Shown piece after piece: positions 48,717-61,690 of a DNA stretch of 64,000 bases. The stretch is from NCBI GenBank assembly GCA_013407085.1, contig JACCGJ010000215.1, forward strand, positions 18,470-82,469, given 5' to 3'. The notes beneath the pieces were generated by a model, which was not told the DNA's origin, ran no database searches, and saw only the letters and a list, made by a program, of their open reading frames with translations. The first letter of the stretch is position 1, and each line of letters starts with the position of its first letter. Made by a program: the position numbers and the translations under genes. This DNA is from Atriophallophorus winterbourni. Its lineage: Eukaryota > Platyhelminthes > Trematoda > Plagiorchiida > Microphallidae.

Positions 48717-51700
48717 TTGTCGATGACGAACAGCCTTATTGGTGATTCGGAAACGATATTTCTCAGAACCGGTTGCAATTGTAGCTGGAGATGCTTCTCT
48801 AATGGTTTCTCAATCAACCTTGATTCTCTTTGTATTGGACAATAGCCTCGTTGAACGGGCAAACAATTTGGAGATACACATTCCGATTCATTCCCATGTT
48901 GGCGTTCTTTCAGAGCGGATTGGCCGTTGGGTGTTGCGTTGTCAACATTTGTAGGGATGCTTTGATCCAACAAGTCGACGAACTTTGTATCCATATCAAC
49001 GAAGCCCTGACAGATAAAAGGCGTAAATCTATAATTTATTGAAGTAGGTCCTGTTTAACATTGTGCTCTAACAATTCACGTCCAAATTTTCATTGCGTAT
49101 TTACTAATTCCTTTAGGTTGAATTTATTTCCAAGACACATTCATGTTTTAGATGCTTCAGATGTTACGCCTTACCTGACTCAACCAATATTAGCAAGAGA
49201 AGACCTGAAGCTAAAAAGCATGCATATTCCGATCTTACTGTCCTTACCTGATGAGTGCAAACAACATGAAACCGATCGTGTGGGTAATGGAAATGAATGC
49301 TAATGAGCTTGTTTGAAGCTGAATTCGTAGATCGCTTTTTTGTGTTATAACAGCGGACTCTTTCAAATTTTTATGCGGTGGGCACATCAAACCCGTCATT
49401 AACTATAGACTTCCAGCTCACTACTCCTTAAATACGGGAGAATGTAATGCGTCGGAGCTAGTGCAACGCAATGTAATAAAAATGGTTATTAGTATTAAAT
49501 CGTCGAGTTACGAAGAGCGTAGAACGAAACTCGACTTGTTTCCGCCAGAGTATCGATTTGGTGATGACAAGGCGGATCTTGCCAGGTCTGTATGTTAACG
49601 AGCTGTCGATGTGTTTAACAATGTCTTGCTGCGAAGTGCACCTTATCCAGCAGGATAGTGAACACATGGAATGCCATTCCGGAAACTGTTTTTGATGAAA
49701 CCACGGAATAGCAGTTCAATCATGCACTTGATAAATGATTTTTGAATGGCAATCAACCGTTAAATGAAAGTCGTCCGTCTAAATGACGATCACGTCAATG
49801 GCTGGATTCTGTCAATGAACAGAATGTGATGTGGCATACAAGGGGCAACCATCTGCCGTCTATGATAAAGATACGATAGCGCTGGACATTGATGCAATAG
49901 CTTAGAAGGGATTAGCTGTTAAGGTACAGTGAGAAGCGCCATATTAAAACTGTGGAGAAGTATGTACCCTTTTCGAATATTGAATAGCGACCAAGACGAC
50001 AACATGAAACCTGCGAATCAACTTAAAACTGATATAGCTGTAAACGGTGTGTGAGAGATTGTTCCTAGCGAAACGGACTATTCATTTGTGTGAAACGCTG
50101 TGAAGCATAAAATTATCGTGCAATTGTTAATCACATCAATTGCCAACAGCGATTGAAGGAGGCCAACTACATCAGTATAACAGGGATAACAGTACATGTG
50201 CAGGTGATCCATAAGAGCAACAATTAAACAGTTTCAATCAATGAACCCGACTCTAGCTGATCAATTACTCAATAGGCGGAAATCGTTATATACGATCTAT
50301 TTTTATGAAGTAATTAACAGAGTATTTGTTATTGTGAATTGATTCAAGAATATATCACTTTGGCACAGCGACGCATATTATGCGTAATGTATACCCACGT
50401 GTATTGGTCCAGTACATGATATCCGCCTAAACATCAATCAGTTGCCACTATTAATGTACGAAGGTTTACCTAACTACATGAATATGTTTTCATATTTGCA
50501 TACATATGTAGCGGTATAAGTGTCTGCATTATTTTTAACTCGAAAATACCACAGCCCCTATTTAAGCATTGGATGAAGATAGAATTCTGTAAAATAATTA
50601 CAGCAGCTTGGTACACTGTTCAGTAGAGCAGAACATATATTGTGGTTTGAGCAAGAGATTGGATATATTCGCTAATTCCTTCGTCGTAGGGTAGGTAGGA
50701 TAAATGTTTGAAATAAAAACTAACCGAATCAGGTGCATTCACTGTGCGACATGAGCTTGACGCAACATCCTGATCACTCGTGAACGAGGCATCAAATACA
50801 ACTCCGTCAGGTGAACCGGACTGGTTACAGTCTATTTGAACTGATAATTCACCATCTGATTCATTAAACGAAACATTCAAATCCTTATTGCCTGACGAAT
50901 CAGGCATTATACAAAGTTCTGGAGCAGTGTTTACGCGCCTGACATTGAACATTGGTCCAAATTTAGGAGATTCATCGAAGGAAGGAGCTGTTGTTAAGTA
51001 TCCTCTTATTGGTGAATTGCACACGTTAATTCTCTCTTGCCGTTTCATGACATTTCCTATCACATTTTTGAGTTCGTCGTCCGCCTTGTCAACAATATCA
51101 CTGGCATGTGCATCAGCCTTTACAACACCTTCAAGATTGGAGGGAGTTAGACGTCGCGGTCCCAGCAATTCAGATTTTGCTGATATTTCGGGTGCTGCAG
51201 ATAGGAAATAAAATTCATTTAGATCTGTATTTTGCAGTTGAGATTAATGGTGATAACCTTGTTGAGCTATTCAAAAATTTTTATTGGTGTGAACTTTCAG
51301 GAGCAGCAAATGAATGATTAGATAATAATTTATACGAGCGTTGATGGGTAGGAGCAATCTTGTGTGTAATAACGAAGAGGTATTTACTAATAGATTAAAG
51401 ATATTACCTAAAATATAACCACAGTATCAAAGGCCTTCTTTGAATGGGACTATCATACATTCGCTAGAGCGCTTTCGGCGCTAAAATGTATGGTTTTGTT
51501 CATACAACAAACAAATTCAAGGTTTAACAGCTATTTTAACCAACATGTTTATTAACACTATTCAAGTGAAATATCATGATATAGCGCAGCCAATGGAGAA
51601 GTTTCTCATTTCCAATGTGGATCATTTTGACAAAATTTGTGAATATTTCGAAGGACTTGATAATGATGAGCATTCGCGAAAAATATAAAGAATGAATTCC

Positions 51701-54700
51701 CCAAACCCATTGGAGTTTCTCAAGGCTCACTCATTGATTCCATTCTACTTCTTGTCTAGGCAAATGATATATCAAAACGTGTTTGCTGAAGCATACAGTT
51801 CAGACTTTATAGACGACATAAAGATCTGGATTTGAATTCGTAGCTAATATGAATGCTACGGAACTGACTGTCTTTCAAGTTGATCAAATGCAAGGACCTG
51901 ATGTTGAAAGGCAATTAGATTTCACACTTTGAAAAAGTCCCTTGAAGAAAAAGCTTTTTTCTGGAAAAGCTCCAGCTAAATAAACTCACTTATAACAGCC
52001 ATTGCTTGACAAAAGCATCATGCACCACTAATCTACTCAAGATGATATTATTGATTTTATCTCCTAAATCATTCCCATGGATTATGAATGCGTGCATGAG
52101 GCCAGTCATGTTATGTGCTGTGCGTTTCTAGTTCCCTTGGCTCACGAAGTAATGCACGCATCGTATTTATCATCACAAAATGAAGCTAGTGGTTGGTAAG
52201 TGTCTTAACTGACTTTATTTCATTTTTTATCATCAACGTATCAGATTGGACTTTATTCTACTAAGCAAAATATTACACACATCAAACTATCCGATACAAG
52301 TGGTATTCACACAAAGGAACCTAGTGGAATGTAGACCACACGAGTATGCACTAATGGCACATTTTCCTATCTAAGGTGTAGACCTTATTTTCATTCTCTC
52401 TGTGTCTGTTTCACATGAAATTGTTTTGCTATTTCAGTTGCTGTTCATATAACTTGCGTATTCGAAACTGAATTGAACGAGATTTGTTAAAAGCTTGTTT
52501 GGGACCAATCGAGTAGTCGAATTCAGGAAAACCATATTTGAAAAACAATCGGTTATAACATTTTTGGTAACGTTTCGCTTCTGACACACAGTCTCCGTCA
52601 GACAACGGGTATTAGTCAGAACATGGAACGTCATTAAGTAGCACTTTATTCATCACCTCCAATTGATTGTCTCGCTAACCAGCCTGTTAAAATCTCACCC
52701 GAAGCGGAGGATTTGCACTGCTGAAGAGTTCAAATAAGAGTGAAACTCGAGTCCAGCGCTTCCATTATGGACCGTCGTGTTTGAGTTTGTGAATATTTCG
52801 GTGGGCTTGGCTGACAAAGACAAGATCAATCAGACTATTTGCCCATCCCATTGTGAAATCAGTCAATGACAATCGACACTGTGGCTCACATTTGGTCGTC
52901 TAAACGTGTGGCAATTGTGGATAAAACCAACCAGGTTACAAAATTGAATAAAAATTACGCTGAATTTGACTTCAATTTATATTTGTAGATCGCAGCGCCG
53001 AGTGCCATATTGTAGAGATTTCAGCCCCCTTTATCTTATCAACCGTGTTCCAGCCTTAGTGTAGTCAATTGTGGACATTTTTCAGTGCAATTCTTGTGCT
53101 CTCCAATCCATATGTGAAGTTCCCTGGCAGTTTTCCCGACGTAAACACCCAAGACCTTCTCTAACCGATTGTTTTTGAATTTTGTTTCCACAAGTTCAAC
53201 TAGTTTTTATTACATCATACATATCTGTACGTACCTTGTATTTAAACTGTTGGCTTAGTTTTTCACTCAAATCACATTTTACTTTCTGCCTTCTTGTGAT
53301 TTTTAAATTACCTTGAATTAGACTGGATTAGGCTTTTCTTAAGCCAATAACACCTTGGATTAGTTTGATTAACCTCGGCGAAACTGAAAGGTTAGTGTTG
53401 AATTGATGAAGGATTCCAAGACCAAGTTTTTTTTATATAACGTGATTCCATTTCCGCTTCATACAGAGATGCGTTCAAAGTTTTGCTTGTTACCTATTAT
53501 TGTGACTGTATAGATAAAGATGATGGTATACAGAGCGCACGTGTATGGCGGGGAAATATGAACCTTTGACGCAAGACACGAACAGGAGATTAATGCATTT
53601 CGTTTAAGCAGCGTTCGTTGTATATTGAACATATCTTGTTTGGAAATGTAACGAGTGCTAAAGTGATTTCTAAAACTGGTATAGAGAGTATGCTCACCAT
53701 ACTACGGCAGCACTGCTTACGCTGGCTGGGTCATGTGTAGTGAATGGAAAGTGGTCGTTTTTCAAAATATCTACTCTAAGGATAGTGGAAATCTGGAAGT
53801 CGACCTTTCGGCAGACCGCAATTGCGGTACAAACATCGTTGGCAAATCGGACACGAAAGCTTTCTAAAATGGACCCTACACGTTAAGAAGAACTCGCTCT
53901 TGGTCGCTACCGTATAAGACACTGAGTAATGTGTCATGTCAAAGCTGGGGTAGAGCAGATTCTGCTCTCAGCTGCAGAACGTAGATAATCCCGTCCGAGA
54001 GCAACTGACGCCGGTCGACCGAGTACTGCTTATCGCTTTAATGGGTTGCCTGAGAGATGGTCACTGACGAATCGAACCGTTTAATCTTTTGTAACGTCAC
54101 GGAGCATGAAACAATCATGGGCTTTTGATGAGCATCCATGGTTGAGATCGAGAGTATGAGGCAAACAAAAACAACAAACCCTTAATTGCGTGTGAAATAA
54201 AAACAATTTAGTAATAGTCGAAGTAGTAGGACATTGCAATGCATGTTAAATTCGGATAACAAAACCTGTTTGCTTTATTCAAACTCACTTTCTTCCAGTT
54301 TGTCTGCATTTTTAATTTCGTACACAATCACCTCACCGTTGCCAGTGCCAACCCAAACAGTGTTCTCGTCAGCCATCAGTGCTGTGACTCGTTGCACATT
54401 AAATGTATCTTCTTCATCCTAAATCAAATCAAGCGATGATTATGTATATATATATATATGGCAGAAACGGTTTATTAATCTAGTCTATACATCATTCTGA
54501 AGCCACGTATTGTAAGCTGAAATGTACACAAGGGCCACTTAGTGCGGAGAACTGTCTGCTGTCCACAAAGTAAGTACTCCATCTCCACGACACAATTGAA
54601 CGAATGTAACGGATGAACTGCAAATTTTACATAACGATACTGTCGCAGGATTTGCCAAGTCAAAGTTGGGTAAAACCTCAAATTACCGACTTTGAGTCAG

Positions 54701-57700
54701 GCTCAGATTTTTGCCTCATGGTTACTTCTGAATCTTTTTCACGTGATTGGATGTAACCACGCAGATTAGTTTAAAGATCAGGGTTTCCTTCCCATGAAAA
54801 TTCGTGTAAATTAATTAACACGTGCTCCATATTGGTACATGGCCATCAAATGAAGATATACAATTTTAAACGTGCCACCCATATGGCATAAATAGCAAAT
54901 AAGTAATCGTGTTATGACATTTTTCTTCTTTTAAATTAAGCTATCTGCTGCTTAGTTCTCATCGTACATGACGGTCTGGCCATCTACATACTGTCAGCTA
55001 CATGTGATTCTTACAATCTCACTACTTCTAGAGAGATTAAATTTAACTGAGTTGGAGTTGACAATTTTACAGAACGGTTGATCACCTTTGTCGACCAATT
55101 GTGCAACTCTAATAGTTTGCACCTTCTTCTCACATTATCACCAGAAATAAGCAAACAAAATATGCTCAAGAATTTAACGGAATTCTATCTAAATATTTAT
55201 TTTTTAACATGCATCCCCTGACATTCAATCAAATACCGGTTACTCTCTGTTTGCAGTTATCAGGTGGCAAAAACAAAGTTGGGTTGTAGAACCTTTGAAG
55301 AGTGCCGGAATCGTGAAATCACTATTATAGAAGGTCTTCACAACGCATTGCGGTGACCACCTACAGGAACACAAAGTGATTCCGTGTCGAATGTAAACAA
55401 GACGTGAAAACACAGCGATACTGTATAGCTTAAAAATATGCACTCAACTTTATTTCATTCGCCAAACAATTGAATACCTCTATAACAAATGACAAGGATC
55501 ACAAAAGCCATGGAATGAACTAAACACATTCCTTGACGGGGAGGGAAAATTTCATCTAGTCCTTGTTTTTGGTTGAACCTAACACGAAGACATTTTGATT
55601 TGACTTACTTCCCGATGATCGACACAGGTTTCGTTCGACGTGTTAAACAACAAAATCCGAGCGTAGTTTTTCACATCGCGCAATTCAATTAGCGGACTGC
55701 CACGGACAGCTATCCACACCCCGTGAATGCCCAACTTCATGGTGAGTATTAAATCCATGGCGTTGTCGGAAATATTGAACTGACCAAGATAATCCAATGT
55801 GCTTGAAAAATGGACACCGTGAATGATACGATTGAATTTCAATAGTTTGTACAACCAAGACTATCGTGATGGTGTATTTCATTGGTTGTAAGTTAGAACA
55901 GAATCACTTATATATGACGTGTTTAGAGAAAATGATGTCCGAGCTTTGTTTTTAATAGTCTGTGAAGTTACAATAAACGTATATGATGGAGATGCTATGA
56001 AAATGATATTTAAACGTAATCAGCTTGAACAGCTTTTAGATAGCGTTATGCCTCCGGCACAGAAGCTTCGTCAGACCACGATTGATAGTCAAAACTCCAT
56101 TTTCCAGCTCTAATTCCCACTAAGCAGGCTACTGACAAAGACAGACAAAGACCGGATTAATTGGTCTATCTACGCTGCGCAGCGTGAATTCGGTCAAGGT
56201 CAATGGACACTCAATCATATGTGCACTGTAAAACATGTGGTAAATGTAACTAAATGTAACGAATAAGAGAAGTGAAATTCCGCATTCGAAAAATCACAGA
56301 ACACGAAATGATGTTGCATTTTAATGTATTGTGGTGCGCACATCCCCTTCCCATCACTACTAAGACACACCGGTTTCTGGCTGCTTGGTGTCGTCCGGTG
56401 GAGACAGTAAGATCAGCTTCAGTGAGAATTGAAACAGTGGAAAAGCGGTAAAAAAGTTAAACTCGAATGCCATTGTTATATATAATTCTTACAGGGAACC
56501 AAGATGTTCAAATAAAGAATCACAAAGTGATACCTGGCCAGGCGCTCGAGGCGCATACAAAAGACCAATGTATTGTAGTGCTCACATCCTCATCCCTTAC
56601 GCACCACTACCGGTTTCTGGCTGTTTGCCATCAGCCTTGATGTTGCATTTTGTTGTGCACTTTTGCTCATCCTACGCGCATTTACACTCAACTAATTGTT
56701 TTCGGAACTTTGCTGTCAGTAGACTCAGGATAGCATGACAAGTTCTAGTAAGCCCTGAGACAGTGGTAGTTTTAAAATATATTTGAAATTGGAGCCACGT
56801 TGTTCAAATTCAAAATCATGAAATGAAATGGTGTTCACATCCCCATCCAATTCACACCACAATAGAGTGATATTCTATATCTCCTAGCAGACCGATTAGA
56901 ATTTTGAATTTTCAGGATTAAAGTTACACGGTTGAAACATCATTTGTTTTTACAATAACAACAGGGTCGAAAAATAAATAGAAAAAATATGACTAGATTA
57001 AGTCAAGCAAATCATATGTGAATAGATGTGAATGTGAAGTTTACCAAGTTGGCAGGAAGCGTATTCCAAGCGAAAAAAAACGCACTGATTAAAATTACTT
57101 GTGACATTTCTACTAGGATTGCGGATATCCAACATATAATCCAGACTTGAATCTTGCTGGAAGTTGCAAACCGGAATAAATTATCCACGATGGGAAATGT
57201 TGGGAAATAGTAATAGATACTTTGTATGGTAGGATTAGATCGCCTCGCATTCTTGTTTGTTTATGAGTCTTCAGGCCCAATGTTTTGATGCGTTCATCGC
57301 ATGTCATTTTTCGGAAAACCGTCGACTAGCTTAAACGTCGCTGATACAAACTGTCCAGAGGAAAAAACTTTTCGTAGCCATAGTGTTTTGGCTTCGGCAG
57401 AATAGTCTAGAACGAACCCGAGGAAAATCTCAAAGGATGCGCCTTAACATGCCTCGCAGACGAGAGGCGCGTTTGCAAACAGCTTCACATAAATCACGAT
57501 TTTTAAAACTATCACAAACCCAAGCATTTTGGCCCTTTTCTTCGACCGTGTAATTCAGGATGTGGTTTCCAAGCTTGTATGCGCGAGAAAAGGTGGTTTT
57601 ATTTTTTTTATTTTTACATAATAAACGCACGACAAGTCATGTAATGCACTCGGGTGGTTTTGTAGGAAAAAAACCATCAGCACTGCTGCTGATGCGTCTC

Positions 57701-60187
57701 CATATTTGTAGGTCATTAACCAAGCAGAACCATCTCGACTTCATTCTGGATTGGTATATTGTTCATGTGGTTCAGGCACTGTGTTGGTCTGTTCACCGAT
57801 CCTTGCGGAGCGCCCTTAGGGACATCGATATGCTTCAGAGATTGATCACTTGCATAAACTGTGGTCAATCGCTTGCTAAGTAAGCCTTGTATGGAAGCTG
57901 AACGAGTGAGGGGAACTTGATAACAAAATTCCATTGTTGTTCACAACTCATGATTGAGACGAGATGCTAACATAAACAATTGATCGGCAATCTAATGTAA
58001 GCATAAAATCAAACGTGGCAGTCTGTTAAGAGTAAAGACTTACGAAGTGTTGAATACAAACACGGAATTTCCACAGCTGCACCACAACTCGTTGTCTACT
58101 AAAAGTAACGAAGATACACGAGTGTATCCAACGGTGAACGTGAAGATTGAGTCCTCGGGGTCAACGGAGCCCGCATTCTACAAGTGAAACGGGAAAGGTC
58201 TCGAGTGATCTTGAATGAATCAGCTGGATCGTTTTTGATCAATCACGTTGAGTCATTTTTAGGGTCACGTGAATTTCAAATTTGAAATATTTTTACAGTG
58301 ACACAGATTTTGTGGTGTATTGCCAAAAGAAGAGTAGCATAATAGAGGGGTTGTTGAAACAAATATTGCAAAGTTAATTTTTTGGATTTATGCCCAAAGT
58401 TAGAATCCAACTGTTTCTTTGGACGATCCATTGTTAAACTTTGTATTGATTAAACGTGTGCGCGATGGACAGTTCGTCTTGAGGTGAAAATCAGTAGTTA
58501 GTAATAGGATATTTCTTGGTTTACAAACCAATTACCAGAACAAATATCATAGGATCACGGTATATATAAAGGAGAAGAATATACATTTCGGGAACCTGCA
58601 TTGAAACAGTGAGGAAACGTACTTCTTAATATACGGGGTGATTAATAGGTCTCCATCTATCGACCAACCTGGAACAGGCAGGTTATGCCAACTTTATCCA
58701 ACAATGGCTCACAATTGCAACTTGTTTGACATTCTTTCATTGTTTCCTGATCGTACAGTCCTCAACTGATGAGTGCAAACAGCACGAATCCGGAGTGTGT
58801 GTGATGTGATGTAACAGTGGCATTCCAGTTTAACTTTTTTTACCACTTATCCACTGTTTCAAGGCTCGCTGAAACTAATCTTACTGTATTCACCTGATGA
58901 CGGCAAACAGCCAGAAACCGGTAGTGGAGTGTAATTTCGGGGGATGTGAGCAACAAATTACTTTGGTCATCCATAATCGCATTGCGTGATTGACCACAAA
59001 TCACTTTGTGATTAAGTGTTTGAACATCGTGGTTCGTTGTACGAACCCTATGTAAAAGTGGCATTCAAGCATAACCTTGTTTACGATTTATCCACTGTCT
59101 CATGGCTCACTGAACCTAATCTTACTGTATCCACCTTACGACGGCAAACGGCCAGAAACCGGTAGTGGTGTGTAAGGGATGGCGATGTGAGCAACACATT
59201 ACTATAGACAAATAGCTTTAAACGTTGTGGAGAAATCGTTATTTGAGGATGCGTGGGGTTTCGAGATTGAATCGAGAGTTTTTGAAGAATTACTTATGTG
59301 AACGTTAGAGATTTATGAATGAAATTACATGTTTTTGTATTTGTATTTGACTTGAATCAAAACTCTCAGTTGTTCGCTGGAACTTGGACCTCAACCACAT
59401 TTCGGCATTAATTACGCAGGCAAAATTGTAACAAAAATAAACAAGTCCAAAGGTGAAGCAATCAAAAGCTTTTTTGCAAAATCCTGCACATGGATCATTC
59501 AGAGATATGTTCATTGGAACAATATTCGCCAACTCGTTATCGAGGTTATAAAATGGTACGTAACATTTTGGTTTGAGGTTTCTGAGTTCCTATTTGGGTT
59601 GGTGTTGAAAACGAACGTAAAAACATTCAATATCTCTTTTACTTGAATTAGCTAATTGTAACAAAATATTCAGTTGCATGCTTTTCCGTCACAAAACACC
59701 CCACGACCGGTTTCTTGCTGTTTGCACTCATCAGGTAGGGACAGTAAGATCACGATCCACATGCGCTAATTGCAAATTCCAACATTTCTGGAGATATTAG
59801 GCAGTTGTTAAGGATCTACGAAAAAATGTAAAACGGTCCTGAACGTCATCGACTAACAATATCTATTGATTAAATATTTTACATTTGAACACTTGAAATG
59901 ATTAAGATATTTTGTTTACCGTCCGGTTGAGAACTAATTTCGATTTGTATTTCCCGCTGGAAAAGTTCAGATTTATGTTGCAGCGTGACATTTCATGCTG
60001 GTATTCCGAATGTTGATTTCGTGTAGCGCATCATGTTTATTTGGCAGTTAAACACAAACTCACCTCAATGACTACTAATTCCCCAGTAATGAGACCGGCG
60101 AAAACGCGATTGGTTTTCTCCATGGGCCAATCAGCGACCACCAAGTCGACAACTCCACCGTGAATTGGAATCTCCCACAGCAGTTCG
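48717..60187 (-). CDS. WD40-like beta-propeller protein (partial; LRRK- or JIP3/4-like), five exons seen
   Basis: Exons in transcript order: 60187-60064, then at least one not found, then 55801-55609, 54418-54289, 51194-50725 and 49006-48717, leaving in phase 2 towards lower coordinates. The last four join with matching phases (0, 1, 0). The first exon reads GGVVDLVVADWP and FAGLITGELVVIE. The next reads GIHGVWIAVRGSPLIELRD. The third reads VQRVTALMADENTVWVGTGN and GEVIVYEI. The VTALM...VWVGTGNGE pattern is typical of a C-terminal propeller blade in LRRK-family kinases and in JIP3/SPAG9 proteins. The 470- and 290-nt exons then encode a Ser/Asp-rich tail with no domain I know. No kinase or other catalytic region is in the window. 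Introns hold CR1, RTE and hammerhead repeats. The family assignment is tentative; the gene itself is well supported. Confidence 0.62.
49180..49325 (+). repeat. Single hammerhead repeat (type A)
   Basis: CTGATGA at 49248-49254 and GAAACCGATC downstream, with the tail atggaaatgaatgctaatgagc. Stem II (GTGC/ACAT) has two non-Watson-Crick pairs and stem III is weakened. It is probably inactive. It sits antisense in an intron of the beta-propeller gene. Confidence 0.55.
49330..50724. other. Intron of the beta-propeller gene, mostly featureless
   Basis: This is intron sequence between the exons at 50725-51194 and 48717-49006. Short frames near 49,460-49,670 read like eroded CR1 3'-end RT, judged by the plus-strand frame around gaacgaaactcgacttgttt and ttacgaagagcgtag. 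I see nothing else I can support. Confidence 0.35.
51690..52150 (+). mobile_element. CR1-like LINE reverse transcriptase fragment
   Basis: Plus-strand frames give PIGVSQGSLIDSILLLV followed by an AND-like motif at about 51,760, matching the GVPQGSVLGPLLFL-VND region of CR1-like RTs. Later, TNLLKMILLILSPKSFPWI and ACMRPVMLCAV match the RT C-terminal RPVMEYGVQVWSPWL region. It has stops, frameshifts and a missing middle. It lies antisense in an intron of the beta-propeller gene. Confidence 0.6.
52490..52640 (-). mobile_element. Penelope-like element terminus fragment
   Basis: The stretch from aaaacaatcggttataac through ggtaacgtttcgcttctgac to gtcagacaacgggtattagt matches the PLE terminal repeat at 61,693-61,812 in the same orientation. 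No coding part is attached. Confidence 0.55.
52710..53440. repeat. Dispersed repeat and CR1 3' tail in an intron
   Basis: About 52,720-52,810 matches the repeat at 26,780-26,880. At about 53,290-53,360, aaattaccttgaattagact and related words match the 3' tail of the CR1 element near 25,680. No gene is seen. Confidence 0.4.
53440..54180 (+). mobile_element. Degenerate RTE-like LINE C-terminal fragment
   Basis: The plus strand around 53,700 reads HCLRWLGHV, the conserved RRLRWLGHV segment of RTE-like LINEs, preceded by residues like the S-A-K-VISKTGIES region. Further fragments align in order with the element at 17,900-18,480 (the atcatgggc / catccatggt end is shared). It is broken by frameshifts and antisense to the host gene. 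Confidence 0.6.
56350..56650 (-). repeat. Two decayed tandem hammerhead units (type B)
   Basis: Read on the minus strand, two ACCGGT-containing cores lie about 238 bp apart (ACCGGT at about 56,370 and 56,608). Each is followed by GAAA-CCAG-type stem II remnants. The first has CGGACGA instead of CTGATGA and the second is truncated after the stem II loop. Linker and tail words (gaatgccattgtt; gtgctcacatcc) match the arrays at 59 and 63.5 kb. Confidence 0.6.
57020..57934 (-). mobile_element. CR1-like LINE reverse transcriptase fragment
   Basis: Minus-strand frames follow the RT order. HIDVPKGAPQGSVNRPTQC is the PQGS region (about 57,830). NHILNYTVEEKGQNAWVCD is the strand after the active site (about 57,550). 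DERIKTLGLKTHKQTRMRGD and LILPYKV are the RT tail (about 57,250-57,300). The catalytic YADD-type part is lost between frames. It is in the same orientation as, and within, the beta-propeller gene. Confidence 0.65.
58680..59212 (+). repeat. Three tandem hammerhead units
   Basis: The first core, at 58766-58795, is type A-like but has GAAT in place of GAAA. The second, at 58894-58923, is type B: CTGATGA, stem II GGC/GCC around AAACA, GAAA, ACCGGT and cleavage triplet GTA, with stem I pairing CCAC/GTGG-like. The third, near 59,134-59,163, has CTTACGA and is probably inactive. Units two and three are about 240 bp apart and share the linker (gtggcattcaagcataacct, ttatccactgt) and tail (gatgtgagcaacacattact). 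Confidence 0.7.
59690..59775 (-). repeat. Single hammerhead core (type A)
   Basis: On the minus strand: CTGATGA (59734-59728), stem II GTGC/GCAA with one mismatch around AAACA, GAAACCGGTC (59714-59705) and a stem I partner CGTGGGG. The cleavage triplet is GTC. This is among the better conserved cores in the window. Confidence 0.65.
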
Positions 60188-60289
60188 CTAATATAATCGA
60201 TAATTAGTTAGACCAATATTTTGTATGCACGATTGTAATACAGAATCATGAAAAAAGTTTGTTATCAAGATCAACGCTGTTACCTGTGC

Positions 60290-60990
60290 CCAGCACGTGT
60301 TCAGCTAGTGCTGAATCTCTAATCAGTGATTGCTATTCATTGAAATTGCGTGGCTGTTTACCCATTCCATTTTTGTGTTCACGTATCCTAGTACTGAGTT
60401 GTCTGGATGTTTTCCATATATACTCCTGAGCAACCTTTGCAGGACACAGGCCACAGCGTTGATCTTGATAACGTAGAAGTGATAAGGTGGGGAATAAAAC
60501 CATGCATTGAACGACTTCACGCCGAGGCGGTTGAGATAACAAAGGCTGGCAAGAATGCAGTCAATAAGGTGGATGGGGCTGATATCTCCACAATCTAGCG
60601 TCCGGTTCTGCAGCGGATAAACATTAACGTGCGTGACCCCTAGTGCGCGCACCGAGCTAATCGGTCAGCAGATGTCATTCACACCTGCCAAGACTAGAAC
60701 AATTAAGGGATTATACGGCACGTAGGGGTGGTGGTGCGTCAGTTGATATTGATAGCGCCTGTCTACCTTAACGAGCGCAGAACACACCATAAGCTGTGCA
60801 GTTCTTAACCAGCTTAGGATTGGTCAGGTGAATGAAATTTAAGCTTGATCTCTGTTCGTACTGACACCCTTGGTCTGACGAAGATTCTAAGTCAGAAGCA
60901 AAACGTTACCAATAAACTACTCTCATTGATTCATTACAAACTTTTTTCATGATTATGATTCCCCGATCAGTCACGAACATTTTCCTTTAC
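60290..60990 (+). mobile_element. Penelope-like element fragment with fold-back GIY-YIG region
   Basis: At 60,443-60,598 the plus strand encodes the C-terminal half of a PLE GIY-YIG domain (DTGHSVDLDNVEVIR, VEITKAGKNAVNKVDGADIS). This is followed by a 3' UTR similar to that of the element at 61.9 kb and a terminal repeat at about 60,836-60,990. Just left, 60,290-60,436 encodes a preceding part of the same domain on the minus strand (REHKNGMGKQPRNF, SLIRDSALAEHVL). The two halves therefore face each other as a fold-back. Neither is functional. Confidence 0.7.
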
Positions 60991-61690
60991 ATTGCTACAC
61001 AGTATGTTTGATACGGAGAAGTTAACTCTCAATATAAAAGTGTGAATTAGAGGCTTACTTAAACGATATACCAGTGAGAAAAGAAATTTTTTATGGATGT
61101 GACCTAGCTTGATAACATGTCGCAACCAGGCTCCGTCTATACACGCATCATGATTTCAAAGTTCAACATGCACATAAAAATTCTTAAATAACTTCCAGTA
61201 AATTATCTATTCCCGGTTCAAGGGTGAAGTTATTAAATTTGTCAATTCGAGGAGAAGAGTTGGGTGAGTCAGTTTATAATTGCAGCAAGATATAGTAAAA
61301 TGCAATCAAATATCTGCTTTGTTACCTATATAATTTATGAAAGCTGAGAAAATTACATATCCAAAATGCTCAAGCTACCAGAAAATTAGAATCACGTGAA
61401 TATTGAACACAATCGCAATAGTTTCACGCATAAATTTCTTGGCTGACAAAAACAGCTCAAAATCCCGCTTGAGGGGTGGGTGGAGAAGGTTAAACAGTTC
61501 AATATATTCTGCAGTATTCGTTTCAGAATTCACATAAAGAAAGCAACTTGTTGTATTTTCATTATTTAGATTTGAGTGCATCCTTCACATAGTGAGTTAA
61601 CGAGTTGTTCAAATTTATCTTTCCTACGTTGAGAATTTCCTTAAACATTTTCGCATAACCGTGATTTTTATATTTGAAAATATTCGAGAC
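60991..61690. other. Unassigned stretch between two Penelope-like elements
   Basis: A minus-strand open frame at 61,375-61,581 has ordinary composition (ELFNLLHPPLKRDFELFLSA) and an acceptor-like cag near 61,520. It could be an upstream exon of the beta-propeller gene, but I could not fix both splice sites or its phase. Nothing else is apparent. Confidence 0.25.

Noticed and set aside
60323..60652. 109-residue minus-strand frame
   Set aside because: It reads antisense through the right-hand PLE fragment, and only its last part is true GIY-YIG sequence.
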